Shown here piece after piece: positions 35,313-44,286 of a DNA stretch of 64,000 nucleotides. A program made the position numbers and the translations under genes. The DNA comes from an uncultured Prevotellaceae bacterium (GTDB taxonomy: Bacteria; Bacteroidota; Bacteroidia; Bacteroidales; Bacteroidaceae): NCBI GenBank assembly GCA_902779455.1, contig CACZBS010000025.1:1-64000 (forward strand), written 5' to 3'. The notes below the pieces were generated by a model. It ran no database searches. It was not told the origin of the DNA and saw nothing but the letters and a program-made list of their open reading frames with translations. The number at the start of each line of letters is the position of its first letter. The first letter of the stretch is position 1.

Positions 35313-37097
35313 ATGAAAAAGATATTGTTATGCTTGTCAATGGTCCTGGCTGGGCTGACGGCCTGCGAAGACCCCAATGAAGGCGAGATGTTCGTGACGC
35401 CCACCGACCTGGAATCGGAGATGTCGGTCATCGACGTGCTAGAGCGCGACGGCAACTACACATTGTGGTTGCAGCTGCTGAAGCATGCCAACTATTACAA
35501 TGCCCTGAAGGATGCCTCGGCCGAGGCCACTGTCTTCTGTCCGACGGACGAAGCCATCAAGGTCTTCCTCTCCGACCGCGAGTATGCCAGCGTAGAGGAC
35601 ATCCCCGTCGACTACGCCCGTTCAGTTGTTCAGACGCACATCATCCCCTACCAGTCTGTCACTGAGACGATGCTCAACGACTATGCCGAGAAAAGTTCAT
35701 ACATTCCCACCCAGAACCTGTTCGAATCGTATCTGGCACTGGCCTTCGGCTATACCGTCACTGACGTCGACGACGCACAGCGCACTGACGACATCTACGT
35801 CGCCGACTCCATCTTCATCAACAACCAGGCAAGGCTCGACAAGTTCACGGCCGTCACCTGTGCCAACGGCGTCATCTTCACCATGGGCACCGTCATCACG
35901 CCCCTGGCCGAGACCATCATCGAGCGCATGGAGCTGGAGGATGACTACACCATTTTCTCTGAGGCCATCCGCGAGGCTCAGTTCGACTCCATTGCCAGCA
36001 AGGTGCGCGACACGACTTACGTCGTCGGCGGTGGCTATGTGGTCAACAACTACAACTACACATGCTTCGCCGTGCCTGACGACGTCTACCGCCAGAACGG
36101 CATCACGGACGTCAGCTCGCTGAAGTCATGGCTCGTCAGCCACTCCGACGGCGAGGAGACCAACGGCGACGCTGCCCTCACCCACTACCTGCAGTATCAC
36201 TTCCTCTTGCGTGAGCACAGCACCGACGAGCTGTTCGACTTCCTCAGCGAGGGACAGACGCTCATCTTCGAGACGAAGCTCAACGGACAGGCCATCATCA
36301 CCAACGACATTGACGGCCAGAAGACCATCAACAAGGACATCCACATCCTGCGCAGCAACATCGCCGCACGCAACGGCAACATCCAGAAGGTCGACGACGT
36401 CATGCCCGTCTATCATCCCGATCCCGTCACCGTCCGCTGGGACTTCCTCAACTCGCCCGACATCATTGCCTTCGTCAATGCCTGGGGCGCCGCCAACGGT
36501 AACGGCATGGTCTTCTCCAATCCCCTGGCCAACGCCGAGCGCAAGATCGACCTCAGCGACAACCGCCGCAACGGCGACTACGGCACCCTGACGTCGTTCA
36601 CCTACAAGAACACCGACTCGCGCGCTTCCGTCAACCAGTATCCCGTCGTGGGCTTCATCAAGGAGCAGTATGCCGCCGCCAACAACCAGACGACGCCACG
36701 CTATGCCACCTACATGAACAACTACATGATGCTCAACCTGGGCTATGCAGGATGGATTCAGTTCACGACCCCCTCGATCATTGCCGGACGCTACAAGGTG
36801 GTGCTCCACTATTGCGCCGACGTCTCCCTGCAGAGCTACTTCGCATCGGGCAGCCTGACGAAGTTCGAACTCGACGACCGCACAGCCAACCTCTACGTCT
36901 ACAAAGGTCTGTCCGACATCATCAATGCCCGCCAGCGTGTGCTCTACGGCTCAGTCGACATGACCCTGTTCGAGTCCATCGAGTTCAGCGAGTCAGGCAA
37001 CCACACCTTCCGTGCCACGATGATGGACATCAACGCCAAGACCAGCTCGACCTATCATCAGATGTACGACTATCTTGAGTTTATTCCCCTCGACTAA
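35313..37097 (+). CDS. Fasciclin-domain surface lipoprotein, second
   Basis: The 594-residue lipoprotein (signal with LAGLTACEDPNEG, Cys18) has FAS1 segments with VIDVLERDGNYTLWLQLLKH and ATVFCPTDEAIKVFLSD (residues about 39-95), then ERMELEDDYTIFSEAIREAQ and FAVPDDVYRQNGITD. A C-terminal beta-sandwich-like domain (about 440-594) contains GYAGWIQFTTPSIIAGRYKV. It sits in the position where SusE/SusF surface binders occur in other loci, so a ligand-binding role next to SusC/SusD is likely. The ligand is not evident. Confidence 0.82.
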   Translation: MKKILLCLSMVLAGLTACEDPNEGEMFVTPTDLESEMSVIDVLERDGNYTLWLQLLKHANYYNALKDASAEATVFCPTDEAIKVFLSDREYASVEDIPVDYARSVVQTHIIPYQSVTETMLNDYAEKSSYIPTQNLFESYLALAFGYTVTDVDDAQRTDDIYVADSIFINNQARLDKFTAVTCANGVIFTMGTVITPLAETIIERMELEDDYTIFSEAIREAQFDSIASKVRDTTYVVGGGYVVNNYNYTCFAVPDDVYRQNGITDVSSLKSWLVSHSDGEETNGDAALTHYLQYHFLLREHSTDELFDFLSEGQTLIFETKLNGQAIITNDIDGQKTINKDIHILRSNIAARNGNIQKVDDVMPVYHPDPVTVRWDFLNSPDIIAFVNAWGAANGNGMVFSNPLANAERKIDLSDNRRNGDYGTLTSFTYKNTDSRASVNQYPVVGFIKEQYAAANNQTTPRYATYMNNYMMLNLGYAGWIQFTTPSIIAGRYKVVLHYCADVSLQSYFASGSLTKFELDDRTANLYVYKGLSDIINARQRVLYGSVDMTLFESIEFSESGNHTFRATMMDINAKTSSTYHQMYDYLEFIPLD

Positions 37098-37118
37098 AAC
37101 CTCAACATAACCACGAAG

Positions 37119-38924
37119 ATGAAAAAGATCATTCAATTCATACCTGCACTGGCCCTGCTGACCCTGATGGCTACAGGTTGCTCCGACTGGGACGACCACT
37201 ACGAAGGCCAGGCCGTGACGTCGACTGACGTGACCATCTATGGCGGCGACATCGTCAGCTACATGAAGTCGACGGCCGACGTCAGCCAGTTCTCCGCACT
37301 CCTTCAGGATGCAGGCATCTACGACAGCACGTTCACTGACAAGGAGTACACCTTCATCGTGTGCGACAACGACGTGTTCAACAACGGCGCCACGGTCACC
37401 GACCGCCGGCTGTTCGCCCGCTACAGCGTCGCCGACATGGGCATCGCCCCCTCCACCCTCTCCGCCGGCTACGGCATCCACACCCGCTCAGGCAAGAACG
37501 TGTGGGTCTATGGCGACGACTCCGCCCTGCGGCTCGACGACTACGCCATCCAGAAGGTGGTGCGCACCACGAACGGCTATATATATTATATAAATGGTGT
37601 GCTGCCCATCCGCAGCTCCGTCTACGACTACTTCCTGCAGCTCGGCGACGACTACTCGCGCTTCCGCGAGATCGTCGGCAAGTTCGAGGAGCGCTTCTTC
37701 GATCGTGAGCACAGTGCCGTCATCGGCGTCAACGAGGCGGGCCAGACAGTCTACGACTCCATCTTCTACACCCGTAACACGCTGATGGACCGCTACACCG
37801 CCGACGGCATCGAATACTGGAACATGCACGACGAGAGCTACATGACCACCATGTTCATCCCCAGCAACGACCAGATTGACAAGGCCCTGCAGAATGCGCT
37901 CGACAGCATACCCGTCTGGCTCAACCGCGAGGCCACTGACGCCGACCGCGAGAAGTTCGAGCGCTGGATCGTAGAGGCCTGCTTCGTCAACCGCCTGCTC
38001 AGCGATGCCGACGTTGCTGCCGACGCTCCTGACTTCCAGTGTGCCGACGGCTACATGATGAACATCGACCGCCAGGCCGACATCACCACCTACGACCGCG
38101 AGGAAGCAGCCTGGTGGCGACCCTCGGTGCAGACCGTCGACGTGGGGAGCAAGGTCAACCTCAGCAACGGTGCAGCCTATTACACCACGAACTTCAAGAT
38201 TCCCAACCACGTCATCATCTACCGCGTCAAGTCGCGCTTCTATGAACTGTGGAGTGAGCTCGACGAAGCCCAGCGCGCCCAGTATTTCCGCTGGAGCCAC
38301 TGGGTCAGCCCCGACATCATCTACGACGCCCAGGGCGAGTTCTTCCTCTCCGCCACGCTGCCCACCATCTACTACCACGTCCTGACAGCCATCCCCGACG
38401 AGGAGGCAGCCACCGACTCGCTCCACTGCCGCCTCGACTACGACGGACTCGTCTGCCTCTACGACCAGCGGGGCAATCCCTCCGGCGTCGTCGAGTGCAA
38501 CCTGCCGGCTGGCGAGTATTACCTCCGCATGGGCTTTGTGCATAGCCTCTCCTACACGCTCGACATCTCCTTCAACGGCGAGCCCGTCGTCAGGGGCCTC
38601 GCCATGAACGCCCACGGCGCCAACTACCACTTCGACCGCAGCGGTGCGAGCGACATCCCCCACTATGGCATCTGGGAGACAGGCTATCCCGAAGGCTACA
38701 ACCCCAACGACTGGATCGAGATCAACGAGAACGCCAGTGCCTACGACACCGACGGCTACACGATGGGCATCGTCAACCTGCGCCAGAGCGGCAACTTCCA
38801 CATCACGCTCGACTCCTTCGACAATGCCTACCTCTACGACGCCAGCCAGGGCCGCACGAAGAACAACAAGACGCAGCTCATGATGTATCACTGGTGTCTG
38901 CGTCCAACCCATAACAACTACTAA
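37119..38924 (+). CDS. Fasciclin-domain surface lipoprotein, third
   Basis: The 601-residue lipoprotein (LALLTLMATGCSDWDDHYEG, Cys near residue 21) has a diverged FAS1 region (DIVSYMKSTADVSQFSALLQ, then EYTFIVCDNDVFNNGATV). A second FAS1 region begins SSVYDYFLQLGDDYSRFREI with TTMFIPSNDQIDKALQ. A C-terminal beta-rich domain contains AGEYYLRMGFVHSLSYTLDI. It is 21 bases after the second fasciclin gene and six bases before the second SusC. It differs enough from the other two to suggest a separate binding role. Confidence 0.8.
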   Translation: MKKIIQFIPALALLTLMATGCSDWDDHYEGQAVTSTDVTIYGGDIVSYMKSTADVSQFSALLQDAGIYDSTFTDKEYTFIVCDNDVFNNGATVTDRRLFARYSVADMGIAPSTLSAGYGIHTRSGKNVWVYGDDSALRLDDYAIQKVVRTTNGYIYYINGVLPIRSSVYDYFLQLGDDYSRFREIVGKFEERFFDREHSAVIGVNEAGQTVYDSIFYTRNTLMDRYTADGIEYWNMHDESYMTTMFIPSNDQIDKALQNALDSIPVWLNREATDADREKFERWIVEACFVNRLLSDADVAADAPDFQCADGYMMNIDRQADITTYDREEAAWWRPSVQTVDVGSKVNLSNGAAYYTTNFKIPNHVIIYRVKSRFYELWSELDEAQRAQYFRWSHWVSPDIIYDAQGEFFLSATLPTIYYHVLTAIPDEEAATDSLHCRLDYDGLVCLYDQRGNPSGVVECNLPAGEYYLRMGFVHSLSYTLDISFNGEPVVRGLAMNAHGANYHFDRSGASDIPHYGIWETGYPEGYNPNDWIEINENASAYDTDGYTMGIVNLRQSGNFHITLDSFDNAYLYDASQGRTKNNKTQLMMYHWCLRPTHNNY

Positions 38925-38929
38925 GCCAC

Positions 38930-41900
38930 ATGCGAAAGATGAAAAGACTCTATATCCTGATGGCAGCCATAGGGCTATCCGGCGCTGCCGTCGCTCAGAA
39001 TCATAAACTCAACTCGGTCGTCAGGGGCACCGACGGCATGCCCGTCAGCGGTGCCATCGTCTCCATCCTCGGCGAGAGCACCTCGGTGCTGACCGACGAG
39101 AACGGCGCCTTCACCCTTGAGACGTCCGCCGACGACGCACTGGTCAGCATCCAGGCCGAGGGCTACTACGCCAAGTCGCTCCCCCTGCGGCTGCTCCAGC
39201 GCAAGCAGCAGTCGCCCACGTTCCACATCGTGCTCACACCCGAGTCGGAGTCGCTCTACAACGGACGCGTCGAGACGCCCTACGCCTCGCTCTCCCGTGA
39301 GGCCAAGTCGGCCCTCACCGTCGGCATTGAGAACAAGGACTTCACCAGCAAGCTCTCCCTCGGCGCCGCCACCCGCGACCAGCTCTCAGGCCTACAGGTC
39401 GTCGAGAAGAGCGGCATGCCCGGCGAAGGCACCTACCTCAACCTGCGCGGCATCCACTCCTTCGTGGCCGAGAACAATCCCCTCATCGTCATCAACGGCG
39501 TGCCCTACATGGGCAACCAGGACGTCTCGGGCGTCGTCAATGCCTACTCCCGCGATCTGCTCTTTGGCTATTCACCCCGCGACATCCGCAGCGTCACCGT
39601 GCTCAAGGGAGCCGACGCCGCCCTCTACGGCTCCATGGGCTCCAACGGCGTCATCATGATCGAGACCCAGCAGGCCACGAGCGACAACCTCGACACCCGC
39701 ATCTCCTTCAGCGGACAGTACGGCTTCAACCTCAAGCCTTCGGCCATCCCCGTCATGGATGCCACCCAGTACCGCAACTACCTGACCGACCTCGGCATGA
39801 CGGCCTACCCCACCATGGCCTCGCTCACCGACGACTATCCCTTCCTCCAGAACGGGCCCAACATGTACAGCTATCTCTTCAATGAGAACACCGACTGGAT
39901 GAACGCCATCCAGCGCAAGGGCTTCATGACGGAGAACATCTTCCGCGTCGAGGGTGGTGATGAGATTGCCAAGTACAACATCTCCTTCGGCTATACCAAC
40001 AACACCGGCACCCTGCGCGGCACGTCGACCAACCGCTACCACACTCTCATCTCCAGCGACGTCATGGTCAGCCGCAAGATCGACATCACCGCCAACGTCG
40101 GACTGTCCTACATCACCAGCGACCTCATGAACACCGGCATGCAGATCGAGACCAACCCCCTGCTCGCTGCCTATCGCAACATGCCCCTGCTCAGCGCCTA
40201 CGCCAAGCAGGAGGACGGCTCACCGCTGAAGACCTTCGCCCACTACGACGGCTGGAACGTCAGCGCCATCCCCACCCTGCCCTACGACAACGTCAGCAAC
40301 CCGCTGGCCATCGTCAAGACCGTCGAGGGCGGCGACAAGATCTACGACGCCAACGCCGGCCTCGGCCTGAACTACAAGTGGAACGACCACCTGACGCTCA
40401 CGGCCCTCGTCAACCTCTACTACAACTACACCGAGGAGACTATGTTCATCCCTGGCGTCACTGACCATGCCATCATGCCTCAGGTCTACGGCACCGGTCT
40501 GAACAAGGTGGCCGAAGGCGTCATCCGCCAGTCGGTCAACACCTACTCGCTCTCAGCCCGCTACAACCGCACGTTCAACCGTCTCCACGAGTTCCGCGGC
40601 CTGGCCATGGCCCGCGTCCTGACCCGCAGCATGGAGTACGACGTCTCTGAGGGCTACAACACCGCCAACGACTTCTTCAAGACCCTCGACGCCACCGACA
40701 CCGAGAAGCTGACCGACGGCAACAACGTCGACTGGCGCTACATGGGCCTCAGCCTCCATGGCGACTATGTCTACAACAAGCTCCTGAAGGCCACCCTCGG
40801 ACTCACCGTCGACGGCACCAGCGTCACCGGTGCCGACGCCGCCCGCTTCGGCCTCTTCCCCTCGGCCGGCATCACCTTCATGGCCGCCAACACGGGCTGG
40901 CTACCCTCGTCGTTCAATCAGCTCAACTTCACCCTCGAGGCCTCGCTGAGCGGCAACAGCCGTTTCTCCAGCAACTACGGCAAGAACTACTACGTCTCGT
41001 CCAACTTCTTCAACATCGGAGCCATCGTCCGCTCCAACGTGCCCAACACCCGTCTGACGTGGGAGAAGAAGCGCCAGCTCGACTTCGGCGTCGACGCTCA
41101 GATGCTGGGCGGACGTCTCGATGTCAGCATCGGTGCCTACGTCAACCAGGCCTACGACCTGCTCCTCAGCCGCGACATCTCGTCCGTCTATGGCACCAAG
41201 CTGTTCTATGACAACACGGGCAAGATCGACGGCCACGGCCTCGAGCTCGCCTTCCGCGCCAACCCTGTCCACACCCGCGACGTCGACTTCGTCGTCAGTG
41301 CTAATGTGACCAACCTCAAGAGCACCATCAAGTCGCTCGGAGGCGACGACCAGTCCGTCATCCGCTACACAGGCTACAACGGCGACGACGCCCAGATGCT
41401 CATGGCCGTCGGCCGCACGCCCTATCAGTTCTATGGCTACCTGACCGACGGCATCTATGCCACCACGGCCGACGCCGCCCAGGCAGCACTCGTCAACAGC
41501 AGCGGCCAGCCCTATCAGGCCGGCGACGTCCGCTTTGTCGACATCAGCGGTCCCGACGGCACCCCCGACGGCGTCATCAACGACTACGACAAGACGACCC
41601 TCGGCAGTTCCATGCCCTCCGTCTTCGGCGGACTGAACCTCATGCTGCGCTACAAGCGCTTCACCCTCGACGCCAACTTCGGCTACACCTTCGGCGCCCA
41701 CCTCTACAACGCCACGCGCCGGCAGCTCGAGTCGATGGACCACTTCTACAACCAGTCGACGGCCGTCGTCGACCGCTGGCAGGTCGAGGGACAGCAGACC
41801 ACCGTCCCACGCGCCAGCTACGGCGACCCGATGGGCTCGTGCGACTTCTCCGACCGCTGGGTCGAGGACGGCGACTACCTGAAGCTGCGCTCCCTGAAGC

Positions 41901-42103
41901 TCACCTATCAGTTCCAGAAGCTCTTCGACTTCGTCCGCAGCGGCTCCGTCTTCGTCGCAGCCGAGAACCTCTGGACCCTCACCCGCTACCTCGGCTCCGA
42001 CCCCGAGTTCGCCTACAGCTACGACGAGCGTCTCCGCGGCTTCGACTACGCCAAGGCAGCCCTCCCCGTCACCGTCAAGGTCGGGTTTAACCTCAACTTC
42101 TGA
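38930..42103 (+). CDS. SusC-like TonB-dependent receptor, second copy
   Basis: The 1057-residue receptor has a signal peptide (LYILMAAIGLSGAAVAQ), a regulatory domain (GAIVSILGESTSVLTDENGA), a plug (LNLRGIHSFVAENNPLIVIN, VTVLKGADAALYGSMGSNGV) and a long barrel ending VTVKVGFNLNF. It is diverged from the SusC at 30419-33679 and lies after two intervening fasciclin genes, so the locus carries two distinct transporters. Spacing to the preceding gene is six bases. Confidence 0.94.
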   Translation: MRKMKRLYILMAAIGLSGAAVAQNHKLNSVVRGTDGMPVSGAIVSILGESTSVLTDENGAFTLETSADDALVSIQAEGYYAKSLPLRLLQRKQQSPTFHIVLTPESESLYNGRVETPYASLSREAKSALTVGIENKDFTSKLSLGAATRDQLSGLQVVEKSGMPGEGTYLNLRGIHSFVAENNPLIVINGVPYMGNQDVSGVVNAYSRDLLFGYSPRDIRSVTVLKGADAALYGSMGSNGVIMIETQQATSDNLDTRISFSGQYGFNLKPSAIPVMDATQYRNYLTDLGMTAYPTMASLTDDYPFLQNGPNMYSYLFNENTDWMNAIQRKGFMTENIFRVEGGDEIAKYNISFGYTNNTGTLRGTSTNRYHTLISSDVMVSRKIDITANVGLSYITSDLMNTGMQIETNPLLAAYRNMPLLSAYAKQEDGSPLKTFAHYDGWNVSAIPTLPYDNVSNPLAIVKTVEGGDKIYDANAGLGLNYKWNDHLTLTALVNLYYNYTEETMFIPGVTDHAIMPQVYGTGLNKVAEGVIRQSVNTYSLSARYNRTFNRLHEFRGLAMARVLTRSMEYDVSEGYNTANDFFKTLDATDTEKLTDGNNVDWRYMGLSLHGDYVYNKLLKATLGLTVDGTSVTGADAARFGLFPSAGITFMAANTGWLPSSFNQLNFTLEASLSGNSRFSSNYGKNYYVSSNFFNIGAIVRSNVPNTRLTWEKKRQLDFGVDAQMLGGRLDVSIGAYVNQAYDLLLSRDISSVYGTKLFYDNTGKIDGHGLELAFRANPVHTRDVDFVVSANVTNLKSTIKSLGGDDQSVIRYTGYNGDDAQMLMAVGRTPYQFYGYLTDGIYATTADAAQAALVNSSGQPYQAGDVRFVDISGPDGTPDGVINDYDKTTLGSSMPSVFGGLNLMLRYKRFTLDANFGYTFGAHLYNATRRQLESMDHFYNQSTAVVDRWQVEGQQTTVPRASYGDPMGSCDFSDRWVEDGDYLKLRSLKLTYQFQKLFDFVRSGSVFVAAENLWTLTRYLGSDPEFAYSYDERLRGFDYAKAALPVTVKVGFNLNF

Positions 42104-42106
42104 TCA

Positions 42107-42206
42107 GTTCATCGTTCATCGTTCATAGTTATGAAGACAATGCCAAAATATGTTGTGAAGTCTGTGCTGTGCGCAGCACTGTTCACTATTCACTATTCAC
42201 TGTTAA
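42107..42206. repeat. GTTCATC and TTCACTATTCACT low-complexity repeats
   Basis: gttcatcgttcatcgttcatagtt fills the spacer before the SusD start. ttcactattcactattcactgtt at about 42181-42203 encodes part of its signal peptide (FTIHYSLLT). Both resemble tandem heptamer repeats commonly scattered in Bacteroidetes. Confidence 0.7.
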
Positions 42207-44023
42207 CCTCCTGCTCCGACTTCTTCGACACCGACCCTGACAACATCATCCTCGAGGAAGACTACATCGACAAGGAGGACGAGATCTACAAGGGCATGCT
42301 CGGCATCATCAACCGCATGCAGGAGGCCGGCGAGCAGGCCATCTGGCTCACCGACACCCGCGCCAACCTCCTCGAGACGACGCCCCAGGCCCCCAACGCC
42401 CTGAAGGACATCTACAACTACGAGCCCACCGACGGCAACGACTATGCCGACCCCACCTGCTACTATGCCGTCATCATCGCCTGCAACGACTACTTCCACA
42501 AGATGCAACAGTATCACCAGCGCGTCGGAGGCATGAGCGAGCAGACCGAGGCCAACTTCGAGGCCCTCGTCAGCTCCGCCCTGCGCATAAAGGTGTGGGC
42601 CTACTACATGCTCGGCCGCATCTACGGCGAGGCCTACTGGTTCGACGACCCCCTGACCGAGATGAAGGACCTCAGCGACGCCTCCGTCTTCACCCGCTGC
42701 ACGATGAAGGAGCTCAGCGAGCGCTGCATCCAGCTGCTCGACCAGGGCATCGACATCGACGGCATCCACATCCCCTCCGACCTCACCATGCAGTGGTACA
42801 CCTGGCTCGACTCCGAGACCCTCAACCAGCAGGCCTACATCCGGTGGCAGTACCTCACCCCACCGGCCCTCCTCCTGCGCGCCGAGCTCGTCGCCTGGCA
42901 CTGCAGCTACCTCACCGAGGAGGCCGCACAGGCCGACTGGCTCTGGGTGCGCGACGCCCTCCTGCAGTATCTCTACGACTTCCACACCGCAGCCAAGGCC
43001 TCGACTCCCTCGCTCGCCCTGCTCAACTTCGGCGACGACCCGACGGCCGCCGACGGCGACATGCCCGCCGACTGGCGCTACAAGCAGTCCATCCTCCAGA
43101 TGACCCTCGACTTCGGCTCCGGCATCCGCGACCAGTACTTCCCCTACTTCTCCATCTTCGCCAACGAGGAGGTCAACGACAACACCAACCGCTATCAGTT
43201 CATCAGCGGCATCATGTACGACTATGCCAACCACCAGCGCAACCACCTCGTCCAGTACCTCTGCCCCGCCTATCCTTCGGCCGACACCTACTACCTGCGC
43301 CCCTCCGCCTACGGCAAGAGCCTCTACTCCGACGACGACATCCGCGGCCCGCAGCAGCACATGGTCATGAACACCATCAACGGACAGGACGCCGTCACGA
43401 AGTACTACTACTTCTACGACCGCACCCTCACGCCCCGCGGCTACCGCTACCTGCGCGACAACATCTTCGAGATTCAGCCCATCATCGTCACCTTCCGCGG
43501 ACACGACATCCACTTCCTCCTCGCCGAGGCCGAGAACCACCTCGGCAACTGGGACCAGGCCTACACCATCCTCAACCACGGCATGACCAACCGATTCCCC
43601 AACCACGCCTCGGCTGACTTCACCCTGCCGGAGGGCTGGTCGCCACTCTACGCCTCTTGGCTGCCCAACGGCGGCGGCGGCAACACCAATGCCGGCATCG
43701 TCGGCGCAGCACGCGCCGAGGAGCACCGCCTGCCCCGACCCACCGACGAGGGCTATGCCCTCACCGAGCTTGAGCGCCGCCGCCTCTACGACTGGGCCAT
43801 CGCCGACGAGTACCTCAAGGAATATGTCGCCGAGGGCAAGAGCTACAGCTACCTCTGCAAGATGGGCGAGCGCTGGTCGCAGGGCGGTCGTGGCGACGCC
43901 GCCGCAGCCCGCAACGCCGTGGCCGACCGCATCGCCCCGAAGTATCAGGGCGCCACGGCCCAGAAGGTGCGCTCATCCATCCTCGCCGACGGCTACTTCA
44001 TCCAGTGGGACCTGAAAGACTAA
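42131..44023 (+). CDS. SusD/RagB-like lipoprotein, second copy
   Basis: The 630-residue lipoprotein has an N-terminus whose hydrophobic core is encoded by a TTCACTA repeat (AALFTIHYSLLTSCSDFF; lipid Cys near residue 28). The SusD body follows, with RIKVWAYYMLGRIYGEAYWF and, near the end, FLLAEAENHLGNWDQAYTIL and YLKEYVAEGKSYSYLCKMGE. It ends [16 protein letters not shown]. It is the last gene of the fasciclin/SusCD locus. Its 3' end is closely related to gene scraps at 55050-55127 and 58811-58856. Confidence 0.92.
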   Translation: MKTMPKYVVKSVLCAALFTIHYSLLTSCSDFFDTDPDNIILEEDYIDKEDEIYKGMLGIINRMQEAGEQAIWLTDTRANLLETTPQAPNALKDIYNYEPTDGNDYADPTCYYAVIIACNDYFHKMQQYHQRVGGMSEQTEANFEALVSSALRIKVWAYYMLGRIYGEAYWFDDPLTEMKDLSDASVFTRCTMKELSERCIQLLDQGIDIDGIHIPSDLTMQWYTWLDSETLNQQAYIRWQYLTPPALLLRAELVAWHCSYLTEEAAQADWLWVRDALLQYLYDFHTAAKASTPSLALLNFGDDPTAADGDMPADWRYKQSILQMTLDFGSGIRDQYFPYFSIFANEEVNDNTNRYQFISGIMYDYANHQRNHLVQYLCPAYPSADTYYLRPSAYGKSLYSDDDIRGPQQHMVMNTINGQDAVTKYYYFYDRTLTPRGYRYLRDNIFEIQPIIVTFRGHDIHFLLAEAENHLGNWDQAYTILNHGMTNRFPNHASADFTLPEGWSPLYASWLPNGGGGNTNAGIVGAARAEEHRLPRPTDEGYALTELERRRLYDWAIADEYLKEYVAEGKSYSYLCKMGERWSQGGRGDAAAARNAVADRIAPKYQGATAQKVRSSILADGYFIQWDLKD

Positions 44024-44060
44024 GCGTTCGTCTTGTTTTTTTAGACCACCTCATCCATCC

Positions 44061-44110
44061 CAACCGCCCTCAAGCAATCCCGTGCTTAAGGGCGGTTGAA
44101 TTGTTTTTAG
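44061..44110 (+). terminator. Intrinsic terminator of the fasciclin/SusCD locus
   Basis: caaccgccct...agggcggttg forms a strong hairpin 38 bases after the SusD stop and is followed by a T-rich run (aattgttttta). Confidence 0.8.
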
Positions 44111-44286
44111 GACATCACACTCATACATCATAAAGCGGCACTTTCTTTTTGCCTATAGCGCAACAGTCATAAAAAAAACGAGCGTTTCAGAGTACCCGAA
44201 ACGCTCGTATTACGATATAATAATAGCAGCAAAGCAAAGAAAAGTAGACAATAACCCAATTATTCACTTATCAAATCATTCAGCTT
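44111..44286. promoter_or_regulatory. Intergenic region before the second SusCD locus
   Basis: It contains a single aagcggcacttt repeat word (44140-44151) and an 11-base hairpin acgagcgtttc / gaaacgctcgt (44179-44208). That hairpin has a T-run only on the minus strand, so it may stop antisense transcription or protect the message. No TAnnTTTG box is seen before the ATG at 44287, consistent with use of an alternative (ECF) sigma factor. Confidence 0.45.

Noticed and set aside
32267..43726. Long minus-strand frames over the SusC, SusD and fasciclin genes (32267-33760, 34215-35273, 37488-38912, 40901-41743, 42203-43726)
   Set aside because: All are shadows of well-supported plus-strand genes and consist of Val/Ala/Asp-rich sequence without domain motifs.
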